From Epiperipatus broadwayi (lineage: Eukaryota; Onychophora; Udeonychophora; Euonychophora; Peripatidae), in NCBI GenBank assembly GCA_028023455.1, contig JAQFVV010006625.1, positions 124,001 through 188,000 on the forward strand: DNA of 64,000 bases, in the 5' to 3' direction. Below are positions 1 through 12,043 of this stretch, piece by piece. Each line of letters starts with the position of its first letter. The stretch's first letter is position 1. Both the position numbers and the translations under genes were made by a program. The notes beneath the pieces are model-generated. The model was not told where the DNA came from, did no database searches, and worked only from the letters and a program-made list of their open reading frames with translations.

Positions 1-600
1 GACATTCTAATTGACCGGTATCGTTTTTTTTCATACGATTTTTTATTCTCATTGAACATCAAGCAAGTCGAACATTCTGAAAGAGTTGCTTTATTCGAAA
101 TGCAATTGTAAAATATAGTACAGTTCTTAAAATTAGCAAATGACCTGTTTTATGCTAAGAATTTAGATTATTGTTACTATTTTTAAAGTTTATTTCAAAA
201 TTATAATAGTACTTACTAATGCATGTAGTTTCTTTTCCTGACCAAGTTCCATCAACCTGACATACACGTACTGTAGATCCCTTTAGGAGATACCCACTTT
301 TACATTTAAAATTATAAGATTGTCCAACTTCTGATAAGGTTGTAGGCAAATTTTCCAGAGCCGAATTCTCAGTCGTTTGTAAGAAAGGAGGACATGTAAT
401 TTCTAAAAGGAATATATATTTTTATTAACATTTTCTCCATTTTATTCTTTTACAATGCTTCATCATTATCATTATTATTATTCTACTATTAATATTACAA
501 ATTTACCATTATCAGTATTTAAATGTTTTGATTATCTCCAAGATGTTTGCTGGGCAGATGCATTTATTCTATTAGTTATTTCCACCACCCACCCATATAT
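1..600 (-). repeat. Host duplicated segment, copy 1 (contains intact Sushi exon)
   Basis: This stretch is related to 20040-20640 and, in its right part, to 60707-60930. Shared landmarks are the intron block around 40-130 (a TTG-GAC-AT-like stretch followed by AAAATGCAAT), the Sushi exon, and a run of CATCATTATCATTATTATT on the intron side of the acceptor. Because introns as well as the exon are shared, the copies arose by segmental (exon plus intron) duplication and not by retroposition. All three copies have the same orientation. Seen directly by comparison; the limits are approximate. Confidence 0.75.
217..402 (-). CDS. Sushi/CCP domain exon, intact (62 codons, phase 1-1)
   Basis: Internal exon of a protein with complement control protein modules, which are small extracellular disulfide-bonded folds used in adhesion, complement-like and receptor proteins. 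The minus-strand exon is bounded by an acceptor ending CCTTTTAG (AG at 403-404) and a strong donor GTAAGT (211-216). It is 186 nt long with phase 1 at both ends, the classic symmetrical CCP exon. It encodes the four expected cysteines: ITC near the start, YNFKC in the middle, then GYLLKGSTVRVC, and a closing GTWSGKETTC. The Tyr before Cys2 and the Trp before Cys4 are conserved. No stop lies inside. The open frame continuing left to 155 is intron read-through. Neighbouring exons must lie outside the window or be copies 2 and 3, which are damaged. The full gene identity is unknown, since many proteins carry CCP repeats. Confidence 0.88.
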
Positions 601-621
601 ATATAAAGAACATTGATATAT

Positions 622-838
622 ATTATAATTGAAATAATATTTTTAACGGTTTATAAACAATTACAAACAATCTTAAAATCTGCAGAAGTACTTTTGGTTA
701 CTTTCTAACCTGCCTCAACTGCCATTAAATTCAAATGGCAGTTGAGGCAGGTTAGAAAGTAACCGAAAGTACTTCTGCAGATTTTAAGATTGTTTGTAAT
801 TGTTTATAAACCGTTAAAAAAATTATTTCAATTATAAT
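622..838. mobile_element. Foldback element FB1 (105-bp arms, 7-nt loop)
   Basis: A near-perfect inverted repeat. Arm 622-726 pairs with arm 734-838 around a 7-nt spacer (727-733), and only about one mismatch was found, near the outer end. The outer end begins TATTATAATTGAAATAAT, and each arm contains CAGAAGTACTTT about 61 nt from its outer end. It has no coding capacity. It resembles a palindromic MITE or foldback element and could fold into long double-stranded RNA if transcribed with the intron. A diverged relative lies at 62556-63041. Target duplication is not clear because the flanks are (TA)-rich. Confidence 0.8.
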
Positions 839-840
839 TA

Positions 841-1157
841 CAATATTGTTTTTAATTAACGGATATTTTATTTATTATATATATTGAGCCGGATTGATTT
901 CCGATTCAATTGTTTTATTACTAATATTAAAAAGAGAAAACAACTTCATTTTCATTAAATGTCTAATGCTCAATTTTTTTTATTATTATTTAAAACACAT
1001 ATGCATTTATATTTTAAAATAGATTATTTAATGTTTATAAAATTGATTTAAAAATACTTTACTTTCACCACCTGTTTTAATCAAAAAGCTTGCTAATTAT
1101 ATATTCCTGTTGCTTTTATTTTTAATCATTTTTAAAGTTAATTCTATAAGTCTAAAA
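841..1157. other. Intron-like AT-rich sequence, no gene seen
   Basis: Between FB1 and the TIR element. It is AT-rich with poly-T runs and no extended frame or recognisable repeat. It probably continues the host intron. Confidence 0.5.
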
Positions 1158-1745
1158 GCGGAGATTTAGTTTTGTATTTGTCGTTTTTGTTTCAATTATC
1201 CCTGGTTGGAAGTCTTAAATTAGATTGAGCAGGAAATTAATATTTGCCCTGCCTGGAATATAGAATGGACACTAATGAAAGTTTTGCGCCATGGGAAATG
1301 TAGCAAGGCAAGGATAGCCCGCCAATTTTTGGAGAGAGAAGAGATTCATTATTAGATACACACTTCGGTTATAGACTGCTAAGAGTCAGATGGTTTTGAG
1401 TAGCTGTTCAAATGTTTAATTGCCTGCTAAAAACTTAAATAATTGTTGACAAACTTTGTTGCTGTGCAAGATGTCAAAATCTACCACTATGGGTTTTGCC
1501 TTCATTAGAATGTCTTGCTAATTTAAACAATGGACGGACCCACAACTACCAGCTCTCCTTCAGTCATGCCATGAGCCTCTAAAATAAACACTGCCTCTAC
1601 CTTGCCACTGTCAAAGGACCTGAAAGATGAACTATTATCAAAAGTGCACCCTCGTCACTAAATCACTAGGACTCTGCCTTACCATAAGCTAAACTTTTTC
1701 CTATTCTAGCCAGAGTAAATAAATTATGTTTAATTAAATCTCCGC
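1158..1745. mobile_element. TIR-bounded MITE-like element (588 bp)
   Basis: The segment starts GCGGAGATTTA and ends with the exact inverse, TAAATCTCCGC, giving 11-bp perfect terminal inverted repeats. The interior is visibly less AT-rich than both flanks and has no open frame of useful size. This fits a small non-autonomous DNA transposon. No convincing target-site duplication was found (flanks TCTAAAA and TCAATCTAA), so the superfamily is not assigned. Confidence 0.5.
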
Positions 1746-1846
1746 TCAATCTAATGATAAATATGTTTTAAAATCGCATTGATTGTTTTTTTTTTAATTA
1801 TTTATTATCTGTATGTACTCTTTTTTAGTATTTATTTAAAGTGTGT

Positions 1847-1874
1847 CTTGGAATCTTAGTTTTAAGATTCCAAG
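1847..1874. repeat. Short perfect hairpin (12-bp arms)
   Basis: CTTGGAATCTTA at 1847-1858, a GTTT loop, and its exact reverse complement at 1863-1874. It is isolated and of unknown role. Confidence 0.6.
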
Positions 1875-4800
1875 TTTGTTTGCAATTTTCGTTTATCAGG
1901 GGGTGCATAAGGTGATTGTATTTTATATGTTTAATATATACCTGATTATTTTGTTAACTATTACAAAACGCATTGGCAGTTTTTGTAATCTTTATTTATT
2001 TACCTGCCCTTAGTTGTACAATAAAGAATCCTTAAACATGTTTCATTTGCACTGTTTGTGCAAACAACAAAATCTTTTTGCTGGCTATTTGTCAAGTTAT
2101 TTCTTCGGGTTGTCTGAAAATAGTCTATTTCTTTCTGGATTATGTAAGATCGTAATCAAATATCTGTTGCTGTCTTGTAGGTGAGATCAACCATGTTTAC
2201 TTTGAAGGTAGTATTACGCGCAACAGTCCTGCGGTGTTTTAATGACAGTAATTAGAATATTACTGCTCGAACGATCATGCTGGTTATGTTGATTTCCGCA
2301 GGACGGTAACTGATTTATTATCCCTGATTCAGGAAGCTAGGGTTGTTGTTTGTTTTTGGTGGTTTTACAACTGGCCAGCAAGAAGATATTATCCTAACCA
2401 TTTCTTATATTTTAAGTGAAAGAATTTTATTGCCAACATGTTTAATGCCTTCATGTTTGTCATACTCTTGTGGACTCTCTGGTAAATATACATATGTTAA
2501 CATAAGTCACTTTTATATTCATGGCTAGATGTCTTTACTATATTGTCTAACTTATAAAATTAATAAATTGTTTAAATTTATTTGGCTGATGTTTGTCTTT
2601 GTGCTTTGATTTCTCAACTGTCTAAATAATATTTAAGATATCTTGTTCCTCCCTGAGTGTAGTTCGGTGCCCTCTTGACTCGCATGTCCTGTCCACCCTA
2701 AAATAAATGTCTAGTTCCTTTTTTCAGACTAGTGGCGCCCCCGGGGCCAGTATATGCAAATCTCAAAGATCTTTCTCCCGTTACAATATATATATATATA
2801 TTGTAAGAGAACGAGTGTTTACCTGGTATCATAATAGGACAGTTTGGTTATCATAATAAATAAGAGTCTTTTTTGGATTCTTGTGCCTATGTACACATGT
2901 ATTTTTTCTTCATTCCTGGTAGAAGAGAGATTAATAATCAGATAAATATTAAACTATATATCTACACTCACCTCATCCTTACCATCTTTGTTTTTTATTA
3001 TTCCCAGATTTCAAACTCATGGAGAATCTGCACCGTCAAGTAGTTCAGAGTTTATTAATATCATGTAAAATATGGATGTGCATGAATGTGTTTATGTGTA
3101 TAAAGATAGATGTGGATATATGAAAATATATATATAATTATATGTTAATTATGACTAAATATGACTAATTGAAAATTGAATATATATAAATGCACATATA
3201 TATTTAACAAAATTTTTTAAAATAAATAATATTTTAATACTAAGATTAAACTATGAAATATTTAATTGACATTTATGGGTCCTCAATGCTTGCTTATAAT
3301 TTATTTCAATTATTATTCCAAACCCTTATTCCTTATAAAGAATAGCGATTTGATGTCCATATTAACATAAATGAAATTTATTTTATATTTATGGTCATCA
3401 CAATCATTATTGCTTGCTATATTCTTATATGGAATTCATAATTCATTTTATTCTAATTAACTTGATATATTGAATTCCTATCTATTATAGTGATAGTATG
3501 GGATTCCCCTGTTATATACTGTAGTTATGATACACACAAGAAAAAACATTTATGATAGAAATAGTTAGTCAAGTATACTCAAAACATTTAACAAAAATAT
3601 TAGTATAAATACAGAAAGAAAAATATGTAATGAGGAAATTGTACAAATGTTTGAAATAAATATGTATTAGGTAAAATCCTATCTTTCTCTGGAAAATGAT
3701 CAGATTTGTATGCAAGAAAATTCTCATTGTAACCTATATTTCATTTTACTTACAATAATGGGAATAATATTTCTTTATTATGTTATGTATTAATGCTTAT
3801 TTCTTCCGTTGTAACCAGATTAACGGAAATATATGAATAAAACCATTTATACAGAATATACAAACAAATAATATTTATGAATATCAACCTAAATGTTGTT
3901 TTAAAGGTCATAAGGAAAAATGTCTTAGTGAATTATTCTAATAATCTTCATTAATCCATTTCAGGTATAGATGGTAACATGTAGGAACATTCATTGAGGC
4001 ACTTATTTTTTATATCATTGGAACTTCTGCTTTGAAGTAGATAGTTGTTGGATTCATTTATTACAAGTCAATTTGATGTTTTGTGGCACAGGTGTAAAGT
4101 GCAAGGTCAATTTCATCCCAGTTCTGACTATTATAGCTACATGTATGATGACTTTCTTCCCTAATGTCACTTTTGAACTTAGCACTACATGATTGTCTGT
4201 ATAGATATTTATATAATTTTATTAAAATATCATTAATGAATTAAGAACAATATTTTCTTATACTATTAGCTATCTTTAATTCAAGATGATTCGATCTGTT
4301 ATTTAGAATTAACAACTCTTTAGAAATTCAAATAATCCGAATTTAATTTCAAAGATTTCACTTTTGAATTCCTCACTTGGCTAGTTTTAATTCTATATGC
4401 TTTTTTTACTTTATCAAATATTCAAATATTTGTTTTTATAACTATTTCAATTCAATTGCTACTGATATTCTATTCAAATTGCAAGTTCAGTTCTTGAGAA
4501 GTTTTATCTCCTTTCAAAGAATATGCTCATTGCTTTTCTTTCTTTTTCCTATTAACACAAGGATGTAAGATAATTTTAGATAACTTTTAATATTAATTTC
4601 ATGATTTTGATTCTAGACCATTGTTTACATCATTAATAATGATCATCACATATAGATAATATGTAAATAATAACAAAATATTTTTATTATTTATTTGTTT
4701 TTTAGTTCTTGCTTGCATTTACTTTATCTGATTGTATTTATCTCATGTTGTTATAATGTGTCAATGTTGCAGCACAATTAACAAGATAATTTTAATACAG

Positions 4801-5547
4801 ATTTGTTGTTGTGTATATTTTTGTATAAATTAATTCCAATATGTATTTGTTGTTTGATTACGTTGGGGCTTAAATGAATACAACACTTAATGTTTGATCA
4901 ATAATAATGCTTTATTTTTATTAATGCAATATTTACTAAAGAATGATATTTTGGGTCTTGGATTTAAATTAGGCCAAAAGGTGTGTAAATGATATTGGAG
5001 AGATATAAGGGTCACACCTTACATTATTGATACAGTAAAAAGATGTTTATGATGGGTGGTATCTTTAATTTCTTATCTTTCTGTAATTTAAAAATTGAGC
5101 TAAGATAGGTCTATAATTTTTTTAGCAGTTAATGATTTATCAAAATCTTTATGATTATTAATAAGTGTTTCAGTCATGTCCAAAGATTATCCCAAATGTT
5201 GATTATATAGAAAGGTTTCTTGTTTTGTTATCCAAGTATTAGTATGTTCAGTATCTCTATAAAATAGCTATAAATTTAAAGAATTCTTTATATTTCCTAT
5301 AACTTAAGTAAGGTAGCTTTTTTTAGGTGTTACCAATTTCTCTTTTATTTCCGGATATACAGAATGATCATTGTGTAATAATTTTTGACTTGCTTCAATT
5401 GTTGTTAGAAAGCTGTCTCCTGTTGCATTTCTTTTTCTTTTTTCTGACTTATTTAGATATAAATATCATCATTTATTATATGGGTTTGAATTCATCTTTT
5501 ATAGATTTGTATTTTATGCAACATGGTTAAAAATTTGTCAATCTTTT
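1875..5547. other. No gene seen; intronic or decayed repeat DNA
   Basis: No frame here resembles a known protein. Around 2640-2790 the base composition becomes GC-richer (a TGGCGCCCCCGGGGCC stretch) and ends CCCGTTACA at 2787 against a short (TA)n tract. That ending looks like an LTR end of the type also seen at 45219. On the other side of the microsatellite, TGTAAGAG begins near 2803. The rest is AT-rich with scattered short (TA) and ATATAT tracts. Confidence 0.45.
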
Positions 5548-6460
5548 TTATGGTTGTGGTTTCATGATTTGAGCATTACATGTCCCTTTGATACCATTGC
5601 CTTTATATATCTGATATGTGTCTGTATCAGTGCTTTTGATGATGGTAAATGATCCTTCATACATATCACAAAATTTGTAAAAAATAATTTTTTTAGGATT
5701 TCTCATATGAGAGGGTTTTAATGAAAACTTTGTCTCCAATAGCTTTTTTTAAATTTGTCACACTTTTCACTCATTTTTAGCATTTTGTTATATGCCTCCA
5801 TTTGATCTCTTTTTAGATTGATGGGTGATTCAGTGAGTAAAGGAATGAGTTTATGGAATAAAATTGGAATATATTATATTGATTTGTGGAGAATGAGTGA
5901 GAATCTAGTGGGTTCATTTACATTATAATTGACTAAGTACCATGTGTGCTTTACCCAGTCTTCATGCTTCTCTCCAAAGTAACTTCTAAACAAATGTCCA
6001 TGTTGCCACATTGTACATTCACATGCATTTGATTGGAGATTTCTAATAGAAGTTAGCAGATTGTTTATCTGTTGTTTCTGTATTCATTTAATCTATTCTT
6101 TAGATAGAAAAGAGGTACTATGATCAGTTAAGATCATCCCTGGTCTTCCAATTCTTTTGAAATGAAGGATGTCTAATACTTTAATAGTAAATTTAGTATT
6201 AGCATGAAGTATCAGGTAAGCAGCCACAAATTTTGTGAAGAGATCATAAGCTAGCAGCAAAAAGTTTTGCTTATTGAATGGTGGTAATGGGCCATAAAAC
6301 TTCACAGCTAATATCTCATTTGTTTTTTTTGGAATAATGGAGTTAACTGAACTTATATAATTTTTGTTTACTGGCTTGTCTTTTAAGCATATGTGAAACT
6401 TTTGAATTTCATGATATTTTGATACATTCTGGAACAGTAAAACCAATATTTCATTAATTG
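5548..6460 (-). pseudogene. Ty3/gypsy integrase remnant of element G3
   Basis: The minus strand encodes a decayed integrase. The core runs from about 6446 to 6093 and contains a DFYGPLPPF-like segment (here VKFYGPLPPFN, so the usual first catalytic Asp reads Lys) and the second catalytic Asp in ILTDHST. A frame-shifted continuation near 6035-5990 carries QSNACECTMW with the catalytic Glu. The C-terminal module at 5739-5548 has YEGSF, the GPY/F-type motif, and ends GTCNAQIMKP. It aligns block by block with the integrase of G1 (55600-56484), including LPPFN and the GTYNAR-like tail, so both belong to one gypsy clade. Multiple frameshifts and stops make it non-functional. Confidence 0.85.
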
Positions 6461-6683
6461 TGCCATTTTACGAGCTCCTAATGCACATACAAATAATGTA
6501 CATCTTGAATGAATGGGTTTTTAAATTTCTTGGTATTACTAGCCTTCACTCATTGTTGTTTTTATTTGATTTATATTTTAAGAGCTGATAATCTAATCTA
6601 TAATTTTTCAGATCATTGACTTTATACAGAATTTCCTCCTTGTTTATTGTTTTAATAATTTGAATCAAATCTTGATCTGGGGT

Positions 6684-6990
6684 TTAAAGATGTTTTATAT
6701 TGAATAAATTGTTTTCTACATTTTCATTAATTGTCAAATAAATATGTAAAATGTAGCTATTGTGTAATGTTAGATGTTGTTCTGATTGACATAAATTTTG
6801 CCTCAATACATCAGCTACAATGTTTTCAGATCCCTTGCATTTGCGTGTATAATTAAATTCTTGTAACCACAGACTCCACAGAACAAGGTGACTGTTGATG
6901 AAGTAGTTGACATTTAAGAATTTGAGGCTCTTATGATCTGTAATCACTACTACATCTGATCTGAGAAGCACTTGTCAAAATTTCTGGAAA
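6684..6990 (-). pseudogene. Gypsy RNase H remnant of G3
   Basis: The minus frame contains SDVVVITDHKSLKFLNVNY and LWLQEFNYTRKCKGSENIVAD. These are the end of a gypsy RNase H domain: the TDHKSLKFL block and the conserved WxLxLQEF...G..N..AD tail. It matches G1 55010-55180. The order integrase, RNase H, RT reading rightwards is that of a minus-strand gypsy pol. The start of the RNase H domain continues to about 7060 with a stop. Confidence 0.8.
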
Positions 6991-7269
6991 GCCCACACTA
7001 TTGCTAGTGTTTCTTTCTCAGTCACTATATAGTTTATTTCTGGACCCTTTAAGACATGGCTAATGAGATAAAGAACTCCAATATTCCATCCTCCTGGATT
7101 AGGAATATAGTTACTCCTAATCCATAACCACTACTTTATATTTGTATAATAAAGGATTATTAAAATCAGGATAAGCTAATATGACATATTATCAAAATGC
7201 CATTTTAATTGTAGCAAACACTTCATCTTGATCTTTAGTCTAGTTCCATTTTCAATCTTTTCTGATTAA

Positions 7270-7777
7270 CTTTAATAATTGTTCCATGTGACCAGCAAAT
7301 TTGAAAAAGAAATGATTGTAAACATTGCATAACTCCAAAAATGATCTGATCTGTATTTTTTATTTTTCATTGTAGGAAAATTCTGCATCACACTAATCTT
7401 ATCTGTATGAGGTCTCACCTCATTAAACCCAATTATATGATCTAAGAAAACTACTTCATTGCACACCAAAGTACTCTTTTTGAAATTGATTTTTATACCT
7501 TTATATAATAGCACTTTTTGACAATATTTTTGTGCTGCAGATATTCTTTAATGACATGAGACACAATGATAATGTTGTCTACATAGTTTGTTGCTATCTA
7601 TTTAATCTCAGGTGAAAAGGTTTTATCCAGGAAATTTATCAAACTGGCACCACTATTAATCCAGCCAAATGGCATCTTATTAAATTGATAGGTAAATCCT
7701 TCATATTAAAATGTAGGGTATTAGCAATTGTCTGGATGGAGTCTGATTTGCCAATAACTGAAGGTTAAATCAAAAGG
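7270..7777 (-). pseudogene. Gypsy reverse transcriptase remnant of G3, C-terminal part
   Basis: Reading the minus strand from 7777: a FDLTFSYWQI block, then KMPFGWINSGASL, then YVDNIIIVSH (the YxDD box, with the second Asp changed to Asn), then FKKSTLVCNEVVFLDHIIGFNEV. These are successive conserved RT blocks of Ty3/gypsy, and they parallel G1 54000-54560. The sequence is cut at 7793 by the LINE insertion and resumes, in the same protein, at 13655 on the far side of the LINE. It is inactive: frameshifts, stops, and a lost catalytic Asp. Confidence 0.87.
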
Positions 7778-7793
7778 AAAAATACTTTTTTTA
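7778..7793. repeat. Target-site duplication of the LINE, left copy (16 bp)
   Basis: AAAAATACTTTTTTTA, identical to 13655-13670. It lies within the G3 RT sequence (the SIF codons of the block before FDLT). Confidence 0.9.
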
Positions 7794-8336
7794 CTTTCAA
7801 AAACAAATTTATTACACATTTAGACCAAAGAAATACAGACTGGAAAGTATAAAACAAGTAAATGATTATGAGATAGCATGCAAAAAAAGAAAGAAAAAAT
7901 ATTAGAGTTGATGCATGCACAGGAAACATTTGTGACTTGTTTTTTGTTTCTAAAATAAATCATAGAAGCATGATTTCTCTAAAGTTCATACTTTTTGTCT
8001 CTCAGTTCCAACATCTATTTGTGGTAAATGCAGCCAGGAAGATTAAAATGAGATGCTGTTAATAGGTAATATTAGTATCCATGTTTCAGTTTTGTGAAAT
8101 GATGTAAGATATATTTTGTTGGTTTTGATTGGCATTGTTCTTGTTTGGATAATCTATATTTTAGCTTATTTTCTAATTTTAGCTTATTTTTCAGTTTCAA
8201 AGCATTGCTGATTGAATGGTTTAAGGCTATTGTGTGTTTAGAAGTGTTGATGTGTATGTTTGTTTACTAGTATAAAAGATCATGGTTATTCATGGTTGGC
8301 TTCTTTTCTTTGGGGGCGGGGTACTTTAGACAACAG

Positions 8337-8789
8337 CTAATTGACAAACAGTGAAGTTGCAGAAAAGCTGTATCCAATTACAATGAAGTTCCAGGTTTGT
8401 GCAGCTGTGAAGGGGTCAGTGGTGTTCATATCTCTATCCCTTTCCTTGTTTAGTATTTGCTGAAATGCTGTGAATATATTATTCAAGGTTTTTGCCTGGA
8501 ACACCAGCTTACAGCACAATGTCCAGATGGAAAAGTTAATTATGGCCGAAAGCCGGATCTTGGAGAATATGCACTTTTCAATTGCTGTCTTGAGGTTCAT
8601 TTGGATATGATTTCTTATCAGGTTTTGCTGAAAGTGAGTTCTTAAATTGTTCAAAGTTGTGCATTCAAAGAGGAAGTGATCGGTAGTCTCTTCCTGTCTT
8701 TGACACAGTGTACAGTTAGGGTCAATATTCTGTCTCCTTTTATAGTGGAGAAAGACATTTTTTGGGAGGGCATGCAGCCTCAATTTCAA
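8337..8789 (-). pseudogene. LINE ORF2 C-terminal region (Cys-His motif)
   Basis: A 150-codon minus frame. It starts KLRLHALPKNVFLHYKRR and continues with PNCTLCQRQEETTDHFLFEC, a C-x2-C-x8-H-x4-C arrangement found at the C-terminus of L1/Tx1-type LINE proteins just after the RT thumb. It is the longest intact piece of this LINE. The region 7794-8336 to its left is LINE 3' sequence without a protein match. Confidence 0.75.
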
Positions 8790-9187
8790 CAGGAAGTCTA
8801 TGATTTTTTGGCAGAAACTTCCAGAACTTGGTCATCCTTATAATTCAAGGGATGTTGATTGAAAAGCAGCTGGGGACCCTCTGTTTTTGATGGTCAAAAA
8901 GATGTTCATATGAACACTTCCCAATATGCAAGTTTTCTTTGAAATAAGGTTGGCATTGGTTGGATGTTATCAAAAATAAAGTTGATTTGCTGTTGAAGTA
9001 ACAAGGCATGTTTTCTGGGGGCAGCTAATCAGTGGATTGAATATCCTTTTCCAGAAGTGGGCATTGAGCACATTCATTTTCTTAGAAGATGTTGCAGAGT
9101 ACATTATGAGGGCATTGCAAGTTGAATATAGTTTGTTAGTGTAGTAAGAATCCATTTAATGTTTTGGGCTTTTGCAGGATTCTCAAG

Positions 9188-10200
9188 CTAATCACTGGTG
9201 ATCAGCTCACCCAACATTAGTTTTCTGCAGGTAGTTTCTACTTTGTTGATGAATACCTTGGTGGGGATGAACCCTTCCAAATAGTATATTATTTTTGGAT
9301 GAATGAGAGCAGTTAAAAGGTCTACTTTTCCAAATAGGAAAAGATATATTTTGGACAAAGATGCAATTGTGGTTTCAATTTTATCTAGTAATGAGTTCTG
9401 TATCTCTTTATGCATCATTATGGGAGATTTTGATAGGTGAAATCCCAGAAATTTCTGTGGTGCTGCCTCAAATCCACCAGAGATTTTCTGGCCAGTAAGA
9501 ATTGAGCAAATAGCTGATTTTTTTGGGTTGACCAGGAGACCAATTAATTTGGCATGATGATCAAGGAGCTGTTCTAGCCTAACCAGTTTATCATGGGATT
9601 AAACACACAACTACAACATCCATATAGGAGATGTGAGTGATGTTCTCATTAAGTAGTGGAATAGCAATACAAGAGAATATGGCCTCGATATTCAACAGCA
9701 TTGGATTGATATAGGCAGCAAAGAGAAGTGCAAAAGGGGAAAACCTTGGGGAATGGAGATGTAAGGCATAAAACCTGGGGAAATGTGCCCATCTAGGGGT
9801 AAGAACACTTCATGATTGTAAAGAAGGTTCTCAATCATTTGTATGTATATGGGTGGTACATTGAGCTGTTTCAGGACACTGAGAAGAATGATTCTCATGG
9901 AGTCAAATTCCCCAGGTATATCAAGTTGGACTGTAATGAACTGGAATTTCATTTATCTCTGCACATGATCAACCAGAAATCTGAACTAGCTAACAGCATC
10001 GGATGTTGAAGTGCCTTTTTGCAAATTGATAGCATAAATGTTGTTTGATTATGTTATATTGAATCTTGTCTTTAATGATGCTCTCAATGATCTTTGTCAA
10101 TAGAGGAATCATTGAGATAGGATGCAGATTATTAAGATCTGATTGTGCATCATGCTTGTTTAAAAAAGGTACCATGAAGATGGGTCATAGGTTTATTAGG
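9188..10200 (-). pseudogene. LINE reverse transcriptase remnant
   Basis: Minus-strand blocks in the expected order: a DLNNLHPISMIPLLTKIIES segment (RT block 1, near 10140); LDIPGEFDSMRIILLSVLKQL (the D of LDxxxAFD, near 9920); ISIPQGFPLLHFSLLPI (the GxPQGxPLSP block, near 9740); then SYMDVVVV near 9620, where YADD should be and the second Asp is Val; and a thumb-like segment (9418-9188, LTALIHPKIIYYL). Several frameshifts separate them. Catalytically dead. Confidence 0.82.
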
Positions 10201-10694
10201 TAATGACTTCCATGGGCAATGAGGTCTATCATTCCACAGATTACTGGGATAGTAAAAGCTCTTACCCCTAGAAATCTGGTAATTACATGCATGCCAGGAT
10301 GGATGCTTTCTGGAAGTGATTGCAGTTTGTTAAGAATGTCACTATCTGTGATTTAGGCTCTGTAGAGTTGGTAGTAACAAAAATTCTATGGATGTTAGTG
10401 ACACCAATTTGTTGTAATTTTCTTTTGTAAAAGTCTCTTATTCTGGAAAGGATGGAGAGGCTGATAAATTGATTATTGTGTATCTTAATAGATGAAGGAG
10501 CATTGTTTCATTTGTTGGACCCTAGGTCCCATCTGATATAGCCTCAAGTCCAGCAGTGTTGACATGCTAAATAATTGATAGGTATTCTGCCAGAGACTGT
10601 TGGGTAGCTTTGTATTGTAGTTTAAAGTGAGTAATTTCTTGGATATCTTGCCTTTGTATGGACAATTGTTTGTTGGCTACCTTGTCCAAGTCAC

Positions 10695-10940
10695 TTAGTA
10701 ATTTGAAGGGACCTTCTTTTGTTGAGTGCATTTATGAGTATGTGATTGTAGGATATTTATGAAATTATTCAATTTATCACATGGTGAAAGTGTGTTTATA
10801 TTAGCAGAGTTGAATGATATGTAAATCTCAGAGATGAGTTGTATAGTGGCAGATCCCTTTGTGAGAATCCTCATTGTTTGTGGAATGTTGCCATATGGAT
10901 GTGTATTATCCATGATTCTGAGAACCTCCAGTGCAGCCAC
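10695..10940 (-). pseudogene. LINE ORF2 linker between endonuclease and RT
   Basis: An 81-codon open piece with no recognisable motif, lying between the endonuclease and RT blocks of the same LINE. It is annotated by position only. Confidence 0.45.
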
Positions 10941-11137
10941 ATGTGAGCTTCAATAAAGAGAGCAAGTGAAGGAGAAAAGTTTAAGATATCAACAAGGGAC
11001 TTGAACCTGAGTAGAATGAGAAGGCAGACACATTAAAAAGACATCTTCCAGTTGTAAAGATGTTGCTCAGTGATTTGAATTGACTCCTTTCAAAAAATCA
11101 TGTTTGATTAAAGACTGCATTGATAGTGTGGATGATT

Positions 11138-11145
11138 CTATAGAT
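11138..11145. repeat. hAT MITE target duplication, left (CTATAGAT)
   Basis: An 8-bp CTATAGAT immediately before the element, identical to 11664-11671. Eight-bp duplications are the hAT superfamily hallmark. Confidence 0.92.
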
Positions 11146-11663
11146 CAGTGTTCTTCAACCCTTGGTCTGTGGCCCAGTGCTGGGCCATGGAACTTTTCTG
11201 CAGGTCCACATGCTAGACAGGCAGTAAAAAGTTTGAAATAATAAGAGTTTAAACTTTTAATTAATATAGCCAATTTTTATTTATTTTTTCATCTCATTTT
11301 TACTCAATTAAAAAAAAAAAAAGAAAACAGAACGAAAACAAAATCTAATCAATCATTCATAAATTAATTTGCTTTTCTAGTTAACACAGATGTTTATGGG
11401 GAGGGGGGGTAGAATTAAATTTTTTATTACTTTTTTAAAAAATTTTTAAAAAAAGTTCTTTATTATATAAACTCCATATATAACTTTATCTTATATATTT
11501 AACATTGTTGTTTTGATCAGTTATAACAATTATGCTTATCTTTAAGAAAATTTATCTATAGACTTCCACCGGTCTGCAAAATCTTATCCTTATTTTTGCT
11601 GGTCCGCGGAACCTTATCCTTATTTTTACTAGTCCGGAGGTGTGAAAAGGTTAAAGACCACTG
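11146..11663. mobile_element. hAT-type MITE (518 bp) inserted in the LINE
   Basis: Termini are CAGTGTTCTTCAACCC at the left and, read inward from the right, CAGTGGTCTTTAACCT. These imperfect TIRs follow the hAT CAGTG consensus. The flanks are exact 8-bp duplications, CTATAGAT. Inside there is no transposase. Near the right end a unit of about 30 bp is tandemly repeated (about 11571-11600 and 11601-11631, core CTTATCCTTATTTTT). The insertion interrupts the LINE ORF2 region between the endonuclease and RT, so it is younger than the LINE. Confidence 0.93.
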
Positions 11664-11671
11664 CTATAGAT
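11664..11671. repeat. hAT MITE target duplication, right (CTATAGAT)
   Basis: Exact copy of 11138-11145, directly after the terminal CACTG. Confidence 0.92.
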
Positions 11672-11796
11672 TATGTCTGATACTTTGGTCATGTAAACAT
11701 TTATTATGTTCAGTATCCACCATTTACCTGTACAATGGCTATGAAGCAGTTAGAGTCTATATGAATTATTTTGAAAAAGGTTATTTAGATTTTTTA

Positions 11797-12043
11797 TTAA
11801 AAAGAATTGCTACTCCACCAGACACAGAGGAGGAAAAGAAATAATGGAAGTATCCAAATTTTTGAAAATTCTCTGTATGATGTTTTGGTCAGATAATGTA
11901 TGGAGTTTTGTTTTGTTGAGGCAAAGAATATTAGGTGTATTATGTTTAAGCCAGAATGATAATGCATGAATACTGCCAAGGGAGTTCATGCCTCTGACAT
12001 TAATTGATGTTATGTTGAAGGTCATCATTGATAGTAAAACCAC
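11797..12043 (-). pseudogene. LINE APE-type endonuclease, N-terminal part
   Basis: From the minus-strand ATG at 12043 the frame reads through FNITSINVRGMNS, the conserved opening of LINE apurinic-like endonucleases, and then ILCLNKTKLHT, which corresponds to the usual L-Q-E-T block. The catalytic Glu is replaced by Lys. A second frame covers the same stretch, showing a frameshift near 11900. The rest of the endonuclease, to the right end of the hAT element, is unreadable. Confidence 0.75.
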
